Shown here: positions 32,606 through 41,350 of the stretch, piece after piece | Position numbering within the stretch: position 1 is the stretch's first letter | Layout of the letters: the number at the start of each line of letters is the position of its first letter | DNA from: Nesterenkonia ebinurensis | GTDB taxonomy: Bacteria; Actinomycetota; Actinomycetes; Actinomycetales; Micrococcaceae | Reading direction: 5' to 3' | DNA length: 64,000 nt | Assembly: GCF_008711175.1 (NCBI RefSeq) | Contig: NZ_VWNF01000032.1 | Coordinates: 1 to 64,000, forward strand | Position numbers and translations under genes: made by a program | The notes under the pieces: model-generated | What the model was told of the DNA's origin: nothing | The model's database searches: none | The model's input: the letters and a program-made list of their open reading frames with translations, nothing else

Positions 32606-35176
32606 ATGAGTACGACGACGCCACCCACCCCCTCCATACCCCAGAGTCCGGCAGAGGGCCGCACCGCCCCCGCCGGGGTCCGGGTCACCGCTGCTGGGTT
32701 CACCTATCAGCACGCCGACCGGGAGCGCCCCGCCCTGGCAGATCTCGACCTGGAGATCGAACCGGGTGAGAAGGTGCTGCTGGCCGGGGCCTCCGGGGCG
32801 GGCAAGTCCACCCTGCTGCACGCGATGGCCGGGGTGCTGCATGAAGATGGTGACCGATTGAGTCGAGAGGAGACTGCTGCCAGCAGCGGATCTTCTGCGG
32901 CGGTTGAGGGAACGAGCGGCCGAAAGGCCGCGAACGCTGAGGCCCTGAACCAGCTGCTGCTGGACGGGGTCTCCCCCGCGGAGGCCCGCGGCCGGGCCGG
33001 CCTGATGCAGCAGGACCCGGAGTCCCAGGTGGTGCTGGCCCGTATCGGCGATGATGTGGCCTTCTCCTGTGAGAACCTGGCCGTACCCCGGGATGAGATT
33101 CCTGGCCGGGTTTCGGCCGCACTGGCCGCAGTGGGTCTGGACTACCTGCCGCTGGATCATCCCACTGCTGAGCTCTCCGGGGGGCAGAAGCAGCGCCTGG
33201 CCCTGGCCGGGATCCTGGCCATGCAACCGGGCCTGCTGCTGCTTGATGAGCCCACCGCTAATCTGGATCCGGAGGGCACCGTACAGGTCCGCGACTCGGT
33301 TGTCGCTGCGGCCCAGGCCACCGATGCCACCCTGGTGGTGGTGGAGCATCGACTGACCACCTGGGTGGACCATGTAGATACTCTGGTGGTTCTTGAGCCC
33401 GGCGGCGGGGTCCGGCACCGGGTGCCCGCGCAGCGCATTCACGACGACACCGCCCTCCGTGAGGAGCTCGATGCCTCAGGATTGTGGCTCCCCCACCGCG
33501 AGGCAGGAGCGAGGCGAACTGCCGAGCCCTCAAGCTCGCGCCCCACCAGGAAGCAAGGTTCTCCGCTCCTGACAGCCAGTGAGCTGGCGGTGCATCGCAA
33601 GTCCCCCAGGAAGTCCTGGCGCAAAGGCCCACCGGTGCAGCCGGTGCTCTCCGGGGTGGATATCAGCCTGGCGCCCGGTGCTGCGCTGGGCATCACCGGG
33701 CGCAACGGGGCTGGGAAGTCCACGTTGATGCTGACCCTGGCTGGGCTGCTGGCCCCGCACGGCGGGGAACTCATTGCTGGTCCCGCGCTGAAGGGTGACC
33801 GAGGCGCCGAGCTGCCGGACTCGCCCTACCAGTGGCGCTCCGCAGACCTGACCTCCCGCATCGGTACGGTGTTTCAGGAGCCGGAGCACCAGTTCGTGCG
33901 CAATACGGTGGCCGATGAGCTGCGGCTCTCCGCGGAGCAGGCTAAGATCCCCGGCACCCGGGATTCGCTGTTCACCGAGGATGAGGTGGCCCAGCGGGTT
34001 GACCGTCTGCTGGGCCGGCTACGGCTCACCCACCTGGCGCAGGCCAATCCTTTCACCCTCTCCGGCGGGGAGAAGCGCCGGCTCTCGGTGGGCACCGCAT
34101 TGGCCGCCGGACCCGAGGTGCTGATGCTGGATGAGCCGACCTTCGGGCAGGATGCGCATACCTTCGCCGAGCTGGTCAGCCTGCTGCGCGAGCATCTTGA
34201 GGCTGGCGGCACGGTTCTGGCGGTCACCCATGATGCCGACTTTCTGCACGCGCTGGACGCCGAATGCTACGACCTCTCCCCTGATCCCTCGCCACCCATC
34301 TCCTCCGACTCCAGCGCCCCTACCAACCCAGATGTCAGGGGCTTATCGGAAAATCAGGCACTTATAAGTACCGGACAATCCGATAACACCCTGATAAAAC
34401 GTGAGGACAGCACACCTCTGCTCTCCGCTATCCGGGATACCTCCTGGCTGGGGCGCCGCGGACCGCTGGGCAAGCTGATCGCCCTGCTGTTCATCACCTT
34501 GGCACTGATCGCCACCATTGACCCGGTCTCTGCCGCCGTGGTGGCGGTGGCCTGCTTCGCGCTGCTGCCGGTGGCCAATATCCGGCTGGTGACGTTCCTG
34601 AAGCGGATTTGGATCTTCGCCGCGGCCTCCCTGATGGCGGTCTGGGGTGCGGCGATCGCTGCCGAGGAGTCCGGTCGAGTGTTGGTAGACCTGGGAGTGA
34701 CCACCATCTCCACCGGTTCTCTGGAGATGGGTCTGTCCTTGGGGGCGCGTGCTTTTGCGATCGTGCTGCCCAGTGTACTGATCTTCTCCACCACCGATCC
34801 CACTGACCTGGCCGACTCCCTGGCCCAGCAGCTCAGGCTGCCTGCCCGGTTTGTGCTCGGCGCCCTGGCCGCGATGCGTCTGCTGGGGCTGATGGCTGAG
34901 CACTGGACCACTCTGGGACATGCCCGCCGGGCCCGCGGGCTGGGCAGTCAGTTCCTCTCCCAGGCCTTCGGACTGCTGGTGCAGGCCATCCGGATGGCCA
35001 CCCGGTTGGCAGTGACCATGGAGTCCCGCGGCTTCGGAGCAGGTGAGCGCAGCTGGGCGCGCCGGGCCAGCTTCACCCGGGCCGACGGCGTCGTCGTCCT
35101 AGCCGGGTTCCTCATCGCCGCCGCAGCGACAGCCCTTGCCGTAGCTGCCGGGACCTGGAACCTAGTTTGGGCCTAA
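32606..35176 (+). CDS. Fused ECF transporter: two ATPases plus T-component (YkoD-YkoC fusion)
   Basis: An 856-residue fusion. ATPase 1 (about 22-290): Walker A ASGAGKST, signature ELSGGQKQRLA, Walker B LLLLDEPTANLD. ATPase 2 (about 325-560): GRNGAGKST, TLSGGEKRRLS, VLMLDEPTFG. The CbiQ-type T-component (about 615-856) has membrane helices and a HARRARG coupling motif. In Bacillus ykoD and ykoC are separate genes. Two stretches look inserted: about 35 Ser/Ala/Arg-rich residues after HAMAGVLHEDGD (81-117), and a linker before the T-component encoded by palindromic element P. With YkoE it would import thiamin precursor. Its 3' end overlaps the convergent nitrilase-like gene by 15 bp. Confidence 0.88.
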   Translation: MSTTTPPTPSIPQSPAEGRTAPAGVRVTAAGFTYQHADRERPALADLDLEIEPGEKVLLAGASGAGKSTLLHAMAGVLHEDGDRLSREETAASSGSSAAVEGTSGRKAANAEALNQLLLDGVSPAEARGRAGLMQQDPESQVVLARIGDDVAFSCENLAVPRDEIPGRVSAALAAVGLDYLPLDHPTAELSGGQKQRLALAGILAMQPGLLLLDEPTANLDPEGTVQVRDSVVAAAQATDATLVVVEHRLTTWVDHVDTLVVLEPGGGVRHRVPAQRIHDDTALREELDASGLWLPHREAGARRTAEPSSSRPTRKQGSPLLTASELAVHRKSPRKSWRKGPPVQPVLSGVDISLAPGAALGITGRNGAGKSTLMLTLAGLLAPHGGELIAGPALKGDRGAELPDSPYQWRSADLTSRIGTVFQEPEHQFVRNTVADELRLSAEQAKIPGTRDSLFTEDEVAQRVDRLLGRLRLTHLAQANPFTLSGGEKRRLSVGTALAAGPEVLMLDEPTFGQDAHTFAELVSLLREHLEAGGTVLAVTHDADFLHALDAECYDLSPDPSPPISSDSSAPTNPDVRGLSENQALISTGQSDNTLIKREDSTPLLSAIRDTSWLGRRGPLGKLIALLFITLALIATIDPVSAAVVAVACFALLPVANIRLVTFLKRIWIFAAASLMAVWGAAIAAEESGRVLVDLGVTTISTGSLEMGLSLGARAFAIVLPSVLIFSTTDPTDLADSLAQQLRLPARFVLGALAAMRLLGLMAEHWTTLGHARRARGLGSQFLSQAFGLLVQAIRMATRLAVTMESRGFGAGERSWARRASFTRADGVVVLAGFLIAAAATALAVAAGTWNLVWA
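34336..34408. repeat. Palindromic interspersed element P, copy 2, inside a coding region
   Basis: CAGGGGCTTATCGGA (34336-34350) pairs with TCCGATAACACCCTG (34379-34393), leaving only a GC/TG internal mismatch, and the tail is ATAAAACGTGAGGA. It shares the core AATCA-GC-CTTATA and tail with the element at 969-1036. Translated in frame it gives part of the hydrophilic linker (RGLSENQALISTG ... DNTLIKRED) between the second ATPase and the membrane domain. Its AT content is well above that of the flanking gene. Confidence 0.7.
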
Positions 35177-35989
35177 GCTCAAATCTGTCCGAGCATTAGC
35201 GAGCACCGGCAGCACTTTGCGGGCCTCGGCTACGGCGTCTACATCGATATCCACCACCAGCAGCTCTGGGGCATCCCCAGCCTCGGCGAGGATCTGGCCG
35301 GTGGGTGAGACGATCAGTGAGTGCCCCACCCCGGTGGGAGCATTCTCCGGGGCCTGCACCCCGGCAGCTTCCGGGAGCCCCTGCCCGCAGGCAATCACAT
35401 ACTGGGTTGAGTCCAGGGCACGGGCCACCGCCAAAGCCCGCCACTGCGCTACCTTGCCCGGACCAGACTGCCAGGAAGCCGGGACCAGGGTGAGGTGGGC
35501 GCCGTGGCCGGCATGGGCCTGGAACAGCTGCGGGAACCTGATGTCATAGCAGGTGGCCAGGCCAATGCGCACACCCTGGGTGTCGAAGCGCACCACCCTC
35601 TCGCCTGGCTCCACAGTGCGGGACTCCTGGAAGCCGAAGGCATCGTAGAGGTGCAGTTTGTCGTAAGAAACGTAGACGGAGGGGCCAGTGGCCAGCAGGG
35701 TGTTGCGAACCCTCGGCTGCCCGCCTTCCTCAGCCGGAGCGCCGGGGGTGAATGCGCCCACCACCACCACAACCCCGTGCCGCTGGGCGATCAGGTGCAC
35801 CTCCTCGGCCCAGTCCCAGACAGTCTCAGCGGCAGGACCCAGGGGGTAGCCGAATGCCCGCTGGGTGGCCTCAGGGAAGACCACCAGGTCAGCGCCTGCC
35901 TCGGCTGCTTTGGCGGTCCACTGCTCCACCAGCTTGAGGTTGGCCTGCGGGTCTTCCCCTGTCACGATCTGTGCGGCAGCAATACGCAT
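35162..35989 (-). CDS. Carbon-nitrogen hydrolase (nitrilase superfamily)
   Basis: A 275-residue cytoplasmic amidase/nitrilase-fold enzyme. The catalytic Glu40 (VVFPEATQRAF), Lys111 (YDKLHLYDAFGF) and Cys147 (IGLATCYDIRFPQ) triad is complete, with PSWQSG and SLIVSPTGQIL also conserved. It falls near the Nit1/omega-amidase branch, which includes deaminated-glutathione repair amidases. The exact amide is not predictable. The stop region overlaps the convergent transporter fusion by 15 bp, and the gene stands alone. Confidence 0.85.
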   Translation of the reverse strand: MRIAAAQIVTGEDPQANLKLVEQWTAKAAEAGADLVVFPEATQRAFGYPLGPAAETVWDWAEEVHLIAQRHGVVVVVGAFTPGAPAEEGGQPRVRNTLLATGPSVYVSYDKLHLYDAFGFQESRTVEPGERVVRFDTQGVRIGLATCYDIRFPQLFQAHAGHGAHLTLVPASWQSGPGKVAQWRALAVARALDSTQYVIACGQGLPEAAGVQAPENAPTGVGHSLIVSPTGQILAEAGDAPELLVVDIDVDAVAEARKVLPVLANARTDLSLGPN

Positions 35990-36078
35990 GGTTCAACTCT
36001 ATGCGCTCTAGGTTCCGTTTAGCAGTCTCAGATAGTGTGGGACGAGGACGCCGAGCTCAATACTAAGGAGTTGCACCG

Positions 36079-36351
36079 ATGGACAAGCTGATTGAAAAGG
36101 GACTGACCGTGGCGATCTCTCTGGGTGCCGGGTTCGCGGCCTCCAAGGTTTTTGACTTCGCCTGGGAGAAGATTACCGGCGAGGAGCCGCCCAAGAACGA
36201 CGAGGTGGATGCGGTAGACATCAAGCGCGCCCTGGTCTTCGGGGTGACCTCCGCTGCGGTGAGCGCAGCAGTCCAAGTGCTCTCCCAGCGCGGCGCCAAG
36301 GCCGGGGTGCGGAAGATGCGCTCCTCCTACGGCAAGAAGTCCGAGGTGTGA
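36079..36351 (+). CDS. DUF4235 small membrane-associated protein
   Basis: A 90-residue protein with an amphipathic/hydrophobic N-terminus (KGLTVAISLGAGFAASKVFDFAWEK truncated here to its Gly/Ala core), then a charged loop (GEEPPKNDEVDAVDIKRAL) and a second hydrophobic helix (VFGVTSAAVSAAVQVLSQRG) with a basic tail. This is the actinobacterial DUF4235 pattern; the function is unknown. The start has AAGGAG at proper distance. It converges on a second tiny membrane protein, with palindromic element R filling the gap. Confidence 0.85.
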   Translation: MDKLIEKGLTVAISLGAGFAASKVFDFAWEKITGEEPPKNDEVDAVDIKRALVFGVTSAAVSAAVQVLSQRGAKAGVRKMRSSYGKKSEV

Positions 36352-36357
36352 GCCACA

Positions 36358-36430
36358 GTGCTGGTCCCGGCGGAGCGCGCATGTCGCGCTCGCCTACCGG
36401 CCCGCTTGCGCAGGCCTTCACGCCTAAAAG
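36358..36430. repeat. Palindromic element R, copy between two convergent small genes
   Basis: It begins GTGCTGGTCCCGGCGG, has a first stem (GAGCGCG with CGCGCTC), then GGCCCGC-TTGC-GCAGGCC, then CTTCACGCCTAAAAG. It aligns end to end with 49583-49654 at roughly two-thirds identity, with stem changes compensated. It fills the whole space between the DUF4235 stop and the stop of the 56-residue gene. Confidence 0.75.
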
Positions 36431-36601
36431 TCAGGCCGCCTTCTTGCCGTCGCGGCCCATCAAATAGGCCAGGCTGACTCCGGAGAGCACCGCAGCCCCG
36501 AAGGCGAAAGCCGCAGCCACCACGGGCTCACCGGTCAGCGCGATGATGCCGGCCACAGCAGCCAAGAGTGTGATGGCGCCGAAAGAAATTTTGAGGATCA
36601 T
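36431..36601 (-). CDS. Small two-helix membrane protein, 56 residues
   Basis: The reading starts MILKISFGAITLLAAVAGII and continues with a second hydrophobic stretch (VVAAAFAFGAAVLSGVSLAY), ending MGRDGKKAA and TGA. Two membrane helices separated by a GEP turn and a basic cytoplasmic tail make a coherent small protein. AAGG lies about seven bases before the ATG. The third-position bias matches neighbouring genes. I do not recognise a family. Confidence 0.65.
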   Translation of the reverse strand: MILKISFGAITLLAAVAGIIALTGEPVVAAAFAFGAAVLSGVSLAYLMGRDGKKAA

Positions 36602-36639
36602 ACCTCTACCTTAGTCTTCCCTGCCCTCACCTGCACGCA

Positions 36640-37479
36640 TTAAGGGATGGGAACGGGGGTGACGCCCAGGGGCCCCAGGTCGGCTGCTCCGCCGTCTTCG
36701 GCGGTGAGCACCCAGATGCCGTCGCGGTGACGGCACACGCTGTGCTCCCACTGGCTGGATCGGGCGCCGTCGGTGGTGACCACTGTCCATTCATCCTCCA
36801 GCAGGTCGGTCTCGATGCTGCCGCGCACCAGCATCGGCTCGATCGCCAGGGCCATACCGGGCTTGACCTTCGCGCCCTTCATCCCGGTGGCGTAGTTGAA
36901 CACATCCGGGGCCATATGCATGGCCGAGCCGATGCCGTGGCCGACATACTCCTCCAGGATGCCCAGCGGAGCCCCAGGCTGGGAGGTCACATAGTCCTCG
37001 ATCGCCTCGCCGATCTCCCCAACATGCTTGGCGGTGGCGAAGGCTGCGATGCCGCGCCATAGCGCTGCCCGGGTGATGTCGGAGAGTCGTTCGTCCTCCG
37101 GGTCCGCTGTGCCCTGCTCACTGCTGCCCAGAACCACGGTGCGGGCGGAGTCGGAGTGCCAACCCTCGATGATGCAGCCGCCGTCGATCTTGAGCACATC
37201 GCCCTGCTCCAGCACACGGTCACCGGGGATGCCGTGCACCACTTCCTCATTGACCGAGGCGCAGATATAGCCGGGGAATCCGTGGTAGTTCAGGAAGTTC
37301 GGCTTGGCCCCACGGGCGGTGATGTACTCGGCGAAGACCTCGTTGAGCTCACCGGTGGTGACTCCGGGGCCTGCAGCCGAGACCGCGGCGTCGAGCGCTC
37401 CGGAAAGGATGTCCCCGGCGGTGTCCATAGCCGCAAGCTGATCATCGGACTTCAGCTCGATGCGTCCGCGGGAGAACAC
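36640..37479 (-). CDS. map: Methionine aminopeptidase, type I
   Basis: A 279-residue enzyme that removes the initiator Met from nascent proteins. Metal ligands are visible as the two Asp in KIDGGCIIEGWHSDSART, the His in GHGIGSAMH, and the Glu in ALAIEPMLV, with the final Glu in the WEHSVCRH segment. NEEVVHGIPG supplies the substrate His. The start is GTG. The gene follows adk by 4 bp in the conserved secY-adk-map order. Confidence 0.93.
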   Translation of the reverse strand: MFSRGRIELKSDDQLAAMDTAGDILSGALDAAVSAAGPGVTTGELNEVFAEYITARGAKPNFLNYHGFPGYICASVNEEVVHGIPGDRVLEQGDVLKIDGGCIIEGWHSDSARTVVLGSSEQGTADPEDERLSDITRAALWRGIAAFATAKHVGEIGEAIEDYVTSQPGAPLGILEEYVGHGIGSAMHMAPDVFNYATGMKGAKVKPGMALAIEPMLVRGSIETDLLEDEWTVVTTDGARSSQWEHSVCRHRDGIWVLTAEDGGAADLGPLGVTPVPIP

Positions 37480-37483
37480 AGCC

Positions 37484-38053
37484 TCAGGCCTGGATGGCTG
37501 CCATGATGCGGGCGTTGACGTCCTCCACCGAGCCCAGGCCGTCCACCTGCTTGGCCAGTCCGCGGGTCTTGTACTCGTCGATCATGGGGCGGGTCTCGGA
37601 CTCGAAGAGCTCAAGGCGGCGGCGGATGACGTTCTCATCAGCGTCGTCATCCCGGCCCTCGATCTCGGCACGCTTCTTCAGCCGCTGGGTGAGCTCCTCA
37701 GTGTCTGCGGTGAGCTCCAGGACCAGGTCCAGATCCACGCCGAGCCGGGAGAGCATCTCATCCAGGGTGGCGGCCTGGGTGCGGTTGCGCGGGTAGCCGT
37801 CCAGCAGGAAGCCGCCGGCGGCGTCGTCCCAGCTGAGCCGGTCCTCCACCAGGCGGTTGGTCAGCGAGTCCGGCACCAGGTCTCCGGCGTCTACATACTT
37901 CTTGGCCTCTTTGCCAAGTTCGGTCTCACCCTTGATGTTGGCCCGGAAGATGTCACCGGTGGCGATGGCCACAATCCCCAGCTTCTCGGAGATCAGCTTG
38001 GCCTGGGTTCCTTTGCCGGAGCCTTGCGGTCCGACGATCAGCATACGCGTCAT
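37484..38053 (-). CDS. adk: Adenylate kinase
   Basis: A 189-residue nucleotide kinase (ATP + AMP to 2 ADP) with P-loop GPQGSGKGT (8-16), AMP-binding ATGDIFRANIKG and GFLLDGYPRNRTQA. The lid is short and lacks the four-cysteine zinc site, as is usual in actinobacteria. Its ATG overlaps the secY TGA as ATGA, so translation is coupled. Confidence 0.95.
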   Translation of the reverse strand: MTRMLIVGPQGSGKGTQAKLISEKLGIVAIATGDIFRANIKGETELGKEAKKYVDAGDLVPDSLTNRLVEDRLSWDDAAGGFLLDGYPRNRTQAATLDEMLSRLGVDLDLVLELTADTEELTQRLKKRAEIEGRDDDADENVIRRRLELFESETRPMIDEYKTRGLAKQVDGLGSVEDVNARIMAAIQA

Positions 38054-39357
38054 CGCAGCAGCCCTTCGTAGTTGTGTTGTTCCATCTGTGCACTGATCTG
38101 CTTCACCGTGGTGAGACCAACGCCGACCATGATGAGGATCGAGGTTCCGCCGAACGGGAAGTTCTGGTCCGCACCGATGAGCACGAAGGCGATCAGCGGG
38201 ATCATCGCCACGAAGCCCAGGTAGAGCGAGCCGGGGAAGGTGATCCGACTGATCACATAGGCCAGGTAGCTCTCGGTGGGCTTGCCGGCGCGGATACCGG
38301 GGATGAACCCGCCGTACTTCCGCATATTCTCAGCAACCTCGTTGGGGTTGAACGTGATCGAGACGTAGAAGTAGGTGAACCCGACGGTCATCAGGAAGAA
38401 GGTGGCCATGTAGACCGGGTGGGCGCCATCGAAGTACTGGTTGAGGAAGACGAAGATCAGTGACGGGTCCTCGCCGGGGGCGGGCTGGTTGAACTGCATG
38501 GCCACTGAGGGCAGCATCAGCACTGAGGAGGAGAAGATCACCGGGATCACCCCGGCCATGTTCACCTTGATCGGAATGTAGGTGCTGGTTCCGCCCACCG
38601 TGCGCCGGCCGATCTGCTTCTTGGCGTACTGGACCGGCACGCGGCGCTGGGACTGCTCCACGAAGACGATGGCGGCGATCAGGCACAGACCGATGACCAC
38701 CACGGCGGCGAACACCCGCCAGTCCTGCTCCACCCAGATCTGGCGCATGGAGCCGGGGAAGCCGGCGGCGATGGCCACGAAGATCAGGATGGACATGCCG
38801 TTGCCCACCCCGCGCTCAGTGATCTGCTCGCCGAGCCACATGATCATCGCCACACCGGTGACCATCACCAGGATCATCAGCAGGATCACGGCCAGGGAGT
38901 CATCGGGGATGATCTCCCCGGGTTCGCAGCCCAGCAGGGCGCCGGAGCGGGCCATGGTGACCAGCACTGTGGCGTTCAGAGTGGCCAGTGCCAGGGTGAG
39001 GTACCGGGTGTACTGGGTGAGTTTGGCCTGGCCCTGGGCGCCTTCGCGCTGCAGGGCCTCGAAGCGCGGAATGACCACGCGCAGCAGCTGCACGATGATC
39101 GCTGCAGTGATATAGGGCATGATGCCTAGGGCGAAGACCGAGACCTGGAGCATCGCCCCGCCGGAGAACATGTTCACGAAGGCGTAGAGTCCGCCTTCGG
39201 TGTTGCCCAGTTCCAGACAGCGCTGAACACCGTTGTAGTCCACCCCTGGGGCAGGGATGAATGCGCCGATCCGGTAGATCGTGATGATCCCTAGCGTGAA
39301 CAGGATCTTGGCGCGCAGATCAGGTGATGCGAACACCCTGGCAATTGCGCTGAACAA
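38050..39357 (-). CDS. secY: Protein translocase subunit SecY
   Basis: A 435-residue polytopic protein forming the protein-export channel. Ten helices are visible, beginning ILFTLGIITIYRIGAFIPAPG, with the plug region, GIMPYITAAIIVQLL and cytoplasmic loops including ITERGVGNG and IGRRTVGGTSTYIPIKVN. The start appears to be TTG, placed just after AGGAGGACG, an unusual start for an essential gene. A promoter and the rplO terminator lie in the 154 bp upstream, so the secY-adk-map unit can be expressed separately from the spc genes. Confidence 0.95.
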   Translation of the reverse strand: MFSAIARVFASPDLRAKILFTLGIITIYRIGAFIPAPGVDYNGVQRCLELGNTEGGLYAFVNMFSGGAMLQVSVFALGIMPYITAAIIVQLLRVVIPRFEALQREGAQGQAKLTQYTRYLTLALATLNATVLVTMARSGALLGCEPGEIIPDDSLAVILLMILVMVTGVAMIMWLGEQITERGVGNGMSILIFVAIAAGFPGSMRQIWVEQDWRVFAAVVVIGLCLIAAIVFVEQSQRRVPVQYAKKQIGRRTVGGTSTYIPIKVNMAGVIPVIFSSSVLMLPSVAMQFNQPAPGEDPSLIFVFLNQYFDGAHPVYMATFFLMTVGFTYFYVSITFNPNEVAENMRKYGGFIPGIRAGKPTESYLAYVISRITFPGSLYLGFVAMIPLIAFVLIGADQNFPFGGTSILIMVGVGLTTVKQISAQMEQHNYEGLLR

Positions 39358-39410
39358 ACGTCCTCCTCATTGGGCGCGGCATATCTGCTGTGCCGTGCAC
39401 ACAGTCAGTC

Positions 39411-39441
39411 ATCCTAACCCGCCCCCAGGGCTGGATAACAA
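39411..39441 (-). promoter_or_regulatory. Candidate promoter for secY-adk-map
   Basis: On the minus strand TTGTTA (39436-39441), a 19-bp spacer and TAGGAT (39411-39416) follow the rplO terminator. The spacer is at the long end, so this is a moderate candidate. Confidence 0.4.
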
Positions 39442-39460
39442 TTCGGTCAATATAGTGCTT

Positions 39461-39488
39461 CAGCCCCCGCCCTGAAGAGCGGGGGCTG
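39461..39488 (-). terminator. Terminator after rplO
   Basis: CAGCCCCCGC (39461-39470) and GCGGGGGCTG (39479-39488) form a perfect 10-bp GC-rich stem with an 8-nt loop 23 bp past the rplO stop. Downstream on the minus strand is AAGCACTATATT rather than a clear U-tract. Confidence 0.75.
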
Positions 39489-39511
39489 AGAGACATAGCT
39501 GGTGCTGAAGC

Positions 39512-40006
39512 TCACTCTGCGGAGGGAGCAGGCTTCAGCGGCAGCTTCTCCACGGAGCCGCCTGCTGCTTTGATCTTCTCCTCGGCTGAGGCGCTGAAGG
39601 CATGGGCCTTCACGGTGAGGGTCACGGAGATCTCTCCGGAGCCGAGCACCTTGACCGGCCTGCCCTTGCGAGCCACGCCCTTGTTGATCAGCTCCTCAGC
39701 GGTGACCTCGCCGCCTTCGGGGAAGAGCTCTCCCAGCTTGGTCAGGTTGACCGGGGAGTACTCCACACGGAAGGGGCTTTTGAAACCGCGCAGCTTCGGA
39801 AGGCGCATATGCAGCGGAAGCTGACCACCCTCGAAGCCGGGGCGCACCTGGTTGCGGGCCTTGGTGCCCTTGGTGCCGCGGCCGGCGGTCTTGCCCTTGG
39901 AGCCTTCACCGCGGCCCACCCGGGTGCGGGACTTCTTGGAGCCTGGTGCGGGCTTAAGGTTGTGCAGCTTCAGGACCGAGGATTCGGCGTCAGTGTTCTG
40001 TGCCAT
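39512..40006 (-). CDS. rplO: 50S ribosomal protein L15
   Basis: A 164-residue large-subunit protein. The Gly/Lys/Arg-rich [21 protein letters not shown] region and the [19 protein letters not shown] block are diagnostic. The C-terminal [20 protein letters not shown] part ends the L15 fold. The ATG at 40004-40006 shares a base with the rpmD TGA. It is the last gene before a strong terminator. Confidence 0.95.
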   Translation of the reverse strand: MAQNTDAESSVLKLHNLKPAPGSKKSRTRVGRGEGSKGKTAGRGTKGTKARNQVRPGFEGGQLPLHMRLPKLRGFKSPFRVEYSPVNLTKLGELFPEGGEVTAEELINKGVARKGRPVKVLGSGEISVTLTVKAHAFSASAEEKIKAAGGSVEKLPLKPAPSAE

Positions 40007-40239
40007 CACTTGGCCTCCTCAACATTGATGAGATGCTTCACGGTGTTGAGCATCCCCACGGTGGCGGCGTCAGCGTCACGGACCACAGTGTGGCCGATCC
40101 GCTTCAGGCCCAGTGACCGCACGGTCTCGCGGTGGTTGGGCTTGGCGCCGATAGTGGACTTGGTCTGCGTGATCTCCAGTTTGGTGTCACTCACCTGAAA
40201 GTTCTTTGCAGTGTTGTACTGGACGGTCTGTGCCATCAT
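40006..40239 (-). CDS. rpmD: 50S ribosomal protein L30
   Basis: L30 of up to 77 residues; the core [32 protein letters not shown] and [14 protein letters not shown] is complete. It is longer than the roughly 60-residue textbook form because of about 17 extra N-terminal residues. Two adjacent ATG codons (40239, 40236) can start it, and the first overlaps the rpsE stop as ATGA. Confidence 0.93.
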   Translation of the reverse strand: MMAQTVQYNTAKNFQVSDTKLEITQTKSTIGAKPNHRETVRSLGLKRIGHTVVRDADAATVGMLNTVKHLINVEEAK

Positions 40240-40979
40240 GCACCTGCCTTTGCTGCGTTCTTCCTGGCCTCTTTGTCAGCTGCCAGAGTCTTCAGCATCG
40301 GAGCCGGAGCCACCTCATCCAGTGACTTGCCGCGGCGGGCTGCCACGGCCTCAGGCTCTTCGAGCTGCTTGAGGGCGTCGATGGTGCCGTGGACGATGTT
40401 GATGGCGTTCACCGAGCCCATGGACTTGGTCAGCACGTCGTGGATGCCTGCGCATTCCAGGACGGCACGGACCGGACCGCCGGCGATCACACCGGTACCG
40501 GGGGAGGCAGGGCGCAGCAGCACTACACCGGCTGCGTCCTCGCCCTTGACCAGGTGCGGGATGGTGGATCCGACGCGGGGGACGCGGAAGAAGTTCTTCT
40601 TGGCTTCCTCCACACCCTTCTGGATGGCTGCGGGGACCTCTTTGGCCTTGCCGTAGCCGACACCCACGGTGCCGTCGCCGTCGCCGACGACCACCAGTGC
40701 GGTGAAGCTGAACCGGCGCCCGCCCTTGACGACCTTGGAGACGCGGTTGATGGTCACCACGCGCTCAAGGAACTTGTCCTTGTCCTCGTCGCGGCCACCG
40801 CGGCCGCCGCGCTCACCACGGCCCCGGCCGCGTCCGCGGCCCTCGCCGCGGCCGCCGCGCTCACGGCGGGAGTCGTTGTTCTGCTCGCCGGAGGCCTGGC
40901 CCTGCTCGGGGGTCTCAGCGGTGTTCTGGTTGGACTCAGTCACAGAGAGGTCCTTCTCATTGGTTGCGTTCTCACTCAC
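40236..40979 (-). CDS. rpsE: 30S ribosomal protein S5 with RG-rich N-terminal extension
   Basis: A 247-residue S5. The conserved body runs from [20 protein letters not shown] through [13 protein letters not shown] and [19 protein letters not shown]. In front are about 68 extra residues: an acidic/Asn/Gln part and then [20 protein letters not shown] 25-residue Ala/Lys tail is also added. The GTG start overlaps the rplR stop as GTGA. S5 lines the mRNA entry channel of the 30S subunit, so the basic extension could contact mRNA; that is inference. Confidence 0.94.
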   Translation of the reverse strand: MSENATNEKDLSVTESNQNTAETPEQGQASGEQNNDSRRERGGRGEGRGRGRGRGERGGRGGRDEDKDKFLERVVTINRVSKVVKGGRRFSFTALVVVGDGDGTVGVGYGKAKEVPAAIQKGVEEAKKNFFRVPRVGSTIPHLVKGEDAAGVVLLRPASPGTGVIAGGPVRAVLECAGIHDVLTKSMGSVNAINIVHGTIDALKQLEEPEAVAARRGKSLDEVAPAPMLKTLAADKEARKNAAKAGA

Positions 40980-41347
40980 AGCTTCAGCCCACTTTCCCGG
41001 GCGCCGTCAGCGACGGCGGCCACGCGGCCGTGGTACTTATTGCCGCCGCGGTCGAAGACCACAGCCTCGATGCCGGCTGCCTTGGCGCGCTCGGCGATCA
41101 GCTCGCCGACTTTCTTGGCCTTGGCGGTCTTGTCACCGTCGAAGCTGCGCAGGTCGGCCTCCATGGTGGTGGCGGAGACCACGGTCTTGCCCTCGAGGTC
41201 GTTGACGACCTGGGCCACCATGTGGCGGGATGAGCGGTTGACCACCAAGCGGGGACGCTCAGCGGTGCCGTTGACCTTCTTGCGCAGGCGCAGGTGGCGC
41301 CGGCCGCGGGCAGCGGACTTGGACTTGCCCTTGATACCGATAGCCAT
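40976..41347 (-). CDS. rplR: 50S ribosomal protein L18
   Basis: A 123-residue 5S-rRNA-binding protein with the usual basic N-terminus ([20 protein letters not shown]), [18 protein letters not shown] and the C-terminal [22 protein letters not shown]. Normal length. It sits 3 bp after rplF. Confidence 0.95.
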   Translation of the reverse strand: MAIGIKGKSKSAARGRRHLRLRKKVNGTAERPRLVVNRSSRHMVAQVVNDLEGKTVVSATTMEADLRSFDGDKTAKAKKVGELIAERAKAAGIEAVVFDRGGNKYHGRVAAVADGARESGLKL

Positions 41348-41350
41348 GGA

